Shown: positions 60,001 through 64,000 of the stretch, in pieces
Position numbering within the stretch: the first letter of the stretch is position 1
Layout of the letters: the number at the start of each line of letters is the position of its first letter
Assembly: GCA_024694055.1 (NCBI GenBank)
Contig: JAILKC010000055.1
Span: 1 to 64,000, forward strand
Direction: 5' to 3'
Source of the DNA: Lachnospiraceae bacterium
GTDB taxonomy: Bacteria; Bacillota; Clostridia; Lachnospirales; Lachnospiraceae
DNA: 64,000 nt
Position numbers and translations under genes: made by a program
The notes under the pieces: generated by a model
Told to the model about the DNA's origin: nothing
What the model saw: only the letters and a program-made list of their open reading frames with translations
The model's database searches: none

Positions 60001-61632
60001 CTAGTTCAGATACTTAAGCGGATTCACCGCAGCTCCGCCTATCCTTATCTCAAAGTGCAGATGAGGACCGGTGCTGACGCCCGTATTACCGCTTAGCGCT
60101 ATCTTCTGACCCTGGGATACACTCTGGCCAACCGATACAAGTATCTTGCTTAGGTGTCCGTAGCGGGTCTCTCTTCCATCAGGGTGCTTGATATATACAC
60201 AGTAGCCGTATCCTTTACCCCAGCTGGCTCTTGTGACGGTACCACCGCAGGATGCCCATATCGCTGTTCCGACAGGAGTAGCCCAATCCACGCCCTGATG
60301 ATAGCTGCTGGCTCCCTTGGTAGGTCTGTTTCTTCTTCCAAATCCACTTGAAAGTCTTCCGCCCGCCAAAGGCTTAATATAAGTAGGCGGGATCCTGGTA
60401 CCGACTTCCACTATCTTAGGAACGGCTTCAAGCACAAGTTCTTCTTTAAGGATGGTACGCTCCACCGCCTTGTCATTGACATATACGGTCTCTGCCACAA
60501 TATTACGGCGTCCCGTTGAGGGTTGCTGTCTTGTCACCTTGTCCGTCGTATACCATTCATCATTATAGATATACTCTATCTCGGCATCATAGAACTCTTC
60601 GATATATTCACGCTCCATCCTCCTGATGGCAAGAGGCGGCTCCGTCGTAGTGATAACAAGCTCATCGCCGGGGCGGATAAGAGAATTCTCATTTTCCAAA
60701 GTATCATTGAGATCTATGATCTTATCCATGGGGATATTAGTCTTAAGAGCAATTCCCGAAAGCGTATCTCCCTCGACGACTTCATAGACATCGATCACTT
60801 CCTGCATGGTCACCACGGAATTGATGGCTTCATCCAAGGAAATAACCTGATCCTTTTGCAGATAGCAGTCCGTCACTTCGATATTGTCATCGAACGCCAT
60901 ACTCATCAGACCATAATTATAATCAAAGAACGACTTATCTTCCTTATCAAGAGTCGTGTCTTCCACCGCATTTTCGATAAAGCTTTCAAATCCGGCGCTG
61001 CGCACCGGTTCCGGTAGCCCCGAATCATCAGGATTGTCCTGCTGCTCCCAATACTCTTCCACATCGATCTTCTCAGCCGAAGCCGTTAAAACATTGAGCT
61101 CACGCTTGGGATCTCTGGTAAGAACAGCCAGATATGATCCGTCATTCATGAACCTGTCAAGGGCCGCTTGGAGGACCGAACAAATATCCTCAACGCTTTC
61201 CAGATTGGCGATATAATCACCCATCTTAAGAGTATATCCGTGGATATAATTGTCATCCGCGCTGTCTATTCCTATGGAATGCCTGCTCTTTCTAAGAACA
61301 GCTTCCATGCGATCCACTATGTCATCCTCATCGTCCACAGGCGCAAAAACGACGGATGAAGCATCATAAGTCAGATCGGCATCCATATACAACATGCCGT
61401 CATGCTCTGAAGCAACCGTACGCCTGGCCTTAACGAGCATATCATCAAGACCGTCCATACTGCCCACGCATCCGACTTCTTCACCGTTAAGATACACACG
61501 GTAAAAGTCCGCCTCGTCTCCGTCATAACTCACCCATGAAGGGATTGCTATAATGTTTAGAAAAATCACTAAAAGCGCCACGCGTAATCTGATGTAGTGA
61601 AGGCGCTTATAGTGTCTTGTCAATTTCTTCAT
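60001..61632 (-). CDS. M23 metallopeptidase with TM anchor, LysM and G5-like domains
   Basis: YEVVEGDTLSGIALKTNIPMDKIIDLN (LysM), ETVYVNDKAVERTILKEELVLEAVPKIVEVGTR (G5), SSYHQGVDWATPVGTAIWASCGGTVTRASWGKGYG...HLSKILV...GNTGVSTGPHLHFEI. Confidence 0.93.
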   Translation of the reverse strand: MKKLTRHYKRLHYIRLRVALLVIFLNIIAIPSWVSYDGDEADFYRVYLNGEEVGCVGSMDGLDDMLVKARRTVASEHDGMLYMDADLTYDASSVVFAPVDDEDDIVDRMEAVLRKSRHSIGIDSADDNYIHGYTLKMGDYIANLESVEDICSVLQAALDRFMNDGSYLAVLTRDPKRELNVLTASAEKIDVEEYWEQQDNPDDSGLPEPVRSAGFESFIENAVEDTTLDKEDKSFFDYNYGLMSMAFDDNIEVTDCYLQKDQVISLDEAINSVVTMQEVIDVYEVVEGDTLSGIALKTNIPMDKIIDLNDTLENENSLIRPGDELVITTTEPPLAIRRMEREYIEEFYDAEIEYIYNDEWYTTDKVTRQQPSTGRRNIVAETVYVNDKAVERTILKEELVLEAVPKIVEVGTRIPPTYIKPLAGGRLSSGFGRRNRPTKGASSYHQGVDWATPVGTAIWASCGGTVTRASWGKGYGYCVYIKHPDGRETRYGHLSKILVSVGQSVSQGQKIALSGNTGVSTGPHLHFEIRIGGAAVNPLKYLN

Positions 61633-62132
61633 ATAAGTCCGTACATCGTAAGCACCTTAAGTGCGATATCCGCAAGTACAGCAAGCAGTATAAGCACACT
61701 CATAACCTTAAGGAAGCCGAGACCTCCTTTCTTGGATGCCTGCTGTTGCGCTTCGAGGATGGATTTGGTCTGTTCTCCCAGACTGTCCGTCATCGTAGCC
61801 TGAACATTACGATATACCTTGATATTCTCCTTGTGTATAGTATCACTCTGCTTGTCAAAAAGTTCTTTTATCAATTCCTTGTCAGCAAGATCCGCCTGAG
61901 AGTCCTCATTATCCTTCTCGGAATTACGTATAACGTCCTCTACCAGGCCGTTAAGCTTCTCTGCAGATTCCATATTCTTAAGATTGACAAGCTTCATATC
62001 CTGCAAAAGCTTTTCATATGTCTCGATCTGTGCTTTCAATTCCTCTATCTCCTTTGCCTCTGCCTCATGATTCCCTTTGATCACATCGCTTTGTGTAAAT
62101 TTTTGTGCAAGTTTATCAATAAATAAATCCAT
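61629..62132 (-). CDS. Coiled-coil protein with C-terminal TM (tail anchored), unknown function
   Basis: 167 aa, heptad-rich EAEAKEIEELKAQIETYEKLLQDMKLV..., C-terminal LGFLKVMSVLILLAVLADIALKVLTMYGLI; 4-bp overlap with the M23 gene. Confidence 0.7.
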   Translation of the reverse strand: MDLFIDKLAQKFTQSDVIKGNHEAEAKEIEELKAQIETYEKLLQDMKLVNLKNMESAEKLNGLVEDVIRNSEKDNEDSQADLADKELIKELFDKQSDTIHKENIKVYRNVQATMTDSLGEQTKSILEAQQQASKKGGLGFLKVMSVLILLAVLADIALKVLTMYGLI

Positions 62133-62251
62133 TGAGGTTCTCCTTTTGTCTACATTAACTATATGTTTACCTGTTGTTCACATTTTATTCATATATTACT
62201 GCTATTATTATATCCATAACAGACGAGTGATTAGACAATTTTTTCATAATA

Positions 62252-62277
62252 GCCCGGGCGCTGAGAGGTGTCCGGGC
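62252..62277 (-). terminator. Terminator-like hairpin downstream of alarmone synthetase
   Basis: GCCCGGGCGC-tgagag-GTGTCCGGGC, followed on the minus strand by TATTATGAAAAAATT. Confidence 0.55.
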
Positions 62278-62296
62278 ACTCCTCATTTTATCCCTT

Positions 62297-62932
62297 TTAT
62301 TCTTCCTCAAGAAGACTCTGCACTTCTTCATTCAGGCTCTGCATCTTGCAGTCAAGATCGGATACCATCTGTGCACATTCCACAAGCTCACCCTGGATAT
62401 GTGAAGGCGCATTGCCCTCAAACTTATAGTGGATCTTGTGCTCAAGACTGGCCCAGAAATCCATGGCAACAGTACGTATCTGTATCTCTACCTTGGCGTC
62501 AATCTTCTTATCCGACAAAAAGATCGGCACGGTAACAAGCATATGATAGCTCTTGTATCCGCTCTCCTTGGGATTCTTGATATAATCCTTGATCTCCAGG
62601 ACTCTGATATCGTTCTGGTTCGCTAACATCTCGGCTATGTGATATATATCCGAAGTAAAGGAGCATATGATCCTTATGCCCGCAATATCATCCACATAGT
62701 CCACCATATTCTCTATGGTAGATTCATATCCCTTCTTCTTAAGCTTCTTAACGATGCTTTCGCTTGTCTTGATACGTGACTTGATATGTTCTATCGGGTT
62801 GTATCTGTGTACATGCTGAAACTCATCATTAAGTATCTCAAGCTTGGTATTGATCTCTTTAAGTGCAGACCGGTATATAAGGAGGACTTCATTCCAGCTC
62901 TCTACCGGATCGTTATTACCGTTCCTAGTCAT
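62297..62932 (-). CDS. Small alarmone synthetase (RelQ-like GTP pyrophosphokinase)
   Basis: IKSRIKTSESIVKKLKKKGYE, DDIAGIRIICSF, VEIQIRTVAMDFWASLEHKIHYK; no HD hydrolase domain. Confidence 0.92.
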   Translation of the reverse strand: MTRNGNNDPVESWNEVLLIYRSALKEINTKLEILNDEFQHVHRYNPIEHIKSRIKTSESIVKKLKKKGYESTIENMVDYVDDIAGIRIICSFTSDIYHIAEMLANQNDIRVLEIKDYIKNPKESGYKSYHMLVTVPIFLSDKKIDAKVEIQIRTVAMDFWASLEHKIHYKFEGNAPSHIQGELVECAQMVSDLDCKMQSLNEEVQSLLEEE

Positions 62933-62947
62933 CTTACTTACATTCCT

Positions 62948-63865
62948 CTATGGCCACAATTTCTCCGGATATGCACCGGCGTCCTTAAGTGCCTTGATAT
63001 TGGCTACTACATAAGGCTTGTCTTCTTGATATGTCACACCAAACCACTTATCCGGCGATGTAAATACTTTGACCGTAGCCTTGCCCGACTTGATAAGTCT
63101 GTCTATATCGGATGGCAAAAGAGCCTCTGCCTTAAGAGGATTGCCTGCAACATCTTCATCTAAAAATCTCACAAACGCATGCTGCAGTTCATCTAAAAGC
63201 CCCTTCTTAAATCCCCACATATTCATGGATACCGGAGTCTTAACATCTATATCCTTAAATGTAGCTCCGTCGTCTTCCGAATATGCCGCACCATTATCAG
63301 TCATGACGATCGTCTTCTGCTCCACGATATCCTCAAGATTCCCCGAAGCATCGGTCTTGCATACTCCTCTGGTAACTGAACCCTTCTCTGTCAAGGTCTT
63401 GCCAAGTTCATAGGCCACCATGGCATAAGATGAATCATCCTCTGCAGTATCAGTAAGGAACTTGTATAGTATCTTAAAGCCTTCCTTACCATAATAATCG
63501 TCTGCATTGATGACCATGAAAGGACCATTAATCGCATCCTTGCAGCAACTTATTGCATGAGTGGTACCCCAAGGCTTATTCCTGCCCTCGGGAATACTGT
63601 ATCCGTCAGGAATCTTATCAAGCTCCTGGAATACATATTCCACTTCCATATGTCTGGAGATCGGTTCTCCCACCAACTTCTTAAAATCTTCTTCTATAGC
63701 ATGCTTGATGATGAATACCACTTTTTCAAAGCCTGCTTCTTTAGCTGCGTATATGGAAAAATCGATGATCCTGTGTCCCTGATCGTCCATAGAATCCATC
63801 TGTTTTAAGCCGCCGTATCTGCTGCCCATTCCTGCTGCCATGATCACTAATACCGGTTTATCCAT
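62948..63865 (-). CDS. Sugar-phosphate nucleotidyltransferase family protein
   Basis: MDKPVLVIMAAGMGSRYGGLKQMDSMDDQGHRIIDFSIYAAKEAGFEKVVFII; start at MDKPV preferred over 63886. Confidence 0.88.
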   Translation of the reverse strand: MDKPVLVIMAAGMGSRYGGLKQMDSMDDQGHRIIDFSIYAAKEAGFEKVVFIIKHAIEEDFKKLVGEPISRHMEVEYVFQELDKIPDGYSIPEGRNKPWGTTHAISCCKDAINGPFMVINADDYYGKEGFKILYKFLTDTAEDDSSYAMVAYELGKTLTEKGSVTRGVCKTDASGNLEDIVEQKTIVMTDNGAAYSEDDGATFKDIDVKTPVSMNMWGFKKGLLDELQHAFVRFLDEDVAGNPLKAEALLPSDIDRLIKSGKATVKVFTSPDKWFGVTYQEDKPYVVANIKALKDAGAYPEKLWP

Positions 63866-63937
63866 ATATATTCCCTCCAAATACATACCGTGTTATGCCC
63901 GCAAAAGCGCGAGCCTATCTGTATAATTATACTCCAA

Positions 63938-64000
63938 TCATCCGATCTTGTCTATGGAATAGAGTCTTGACGAATAGTCACCCATCACCCTTGTTCCTTC
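63938..64000 (-). CDS. C-terminal end of a CDS running off the right edge
   Basis: Reverse strand ...EGTRVMGDYSSRLYSIDKIG* open to window edge, compatible with downstream gene spacing. Confidence 0.5.
   Translation of the reverse strand, partial: EGTRVMGDYSSRLYSIDKIG

Overview
The window looks like a chromosomal segment from a low/medium-GC Firmicute, probably Lachnospiraceae (inferred from protein style only; no rRNA is present). I see no tRNA, rRNA, CRISPR array, transposase or phage genes. Almost every real gene lies on the minus strand: from 8237 to 64000 all credible CDSs are minus. Main blocks, left to right: (i) an SPFH/zinc-ribbon protein divergent from an XRE regulator and a DUF975 protein; (ii) a 1273-aa surface protein whose ectodomain is a three-module super-repeat (ABC x3), next to a Y-family DNA polymerase, with a 52-bp inverted repeat carrying a terminator hairpin on each side; (iii) FAD oxidoreductase, GH43, an SH3/SGNH lipoprotein and a large membrane protein; (iv) an htrA - divergent clpX-like - lspA-like run preceded by four TGT-boxes at exact 11-bp spacing; (v) a large cell-surface glycan cluster (glmS, GT2s, LCP protein, priming sugar transferase, phosphosugar mutase, methyltransferase/kinase-like fusion, Wzt/Wzm ABC exporter, rfbC/A/B, two membrane GH25 muramidases, UDP-glucose dehydrogenase, more GTs, a deacetylase-like protein); (vi) dnaE, MATE, metK, HD-GYP, murA, M23 peptidase, a tail-anchored coiled-coil protein, a RelQ-like alarmone synthetase and a nucleotidyltransferase. 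The strongest candidates for something new are the methyltransferase/kinase-like + Wzt chain-termination and export unit, the htrA/clpX-like/lspA-like module with its operator array, and the paired GH25 enzymes sharing an uncharacterised DDD[KR]DG domain. All homology calls were made by eye from motifs; no searches were run.
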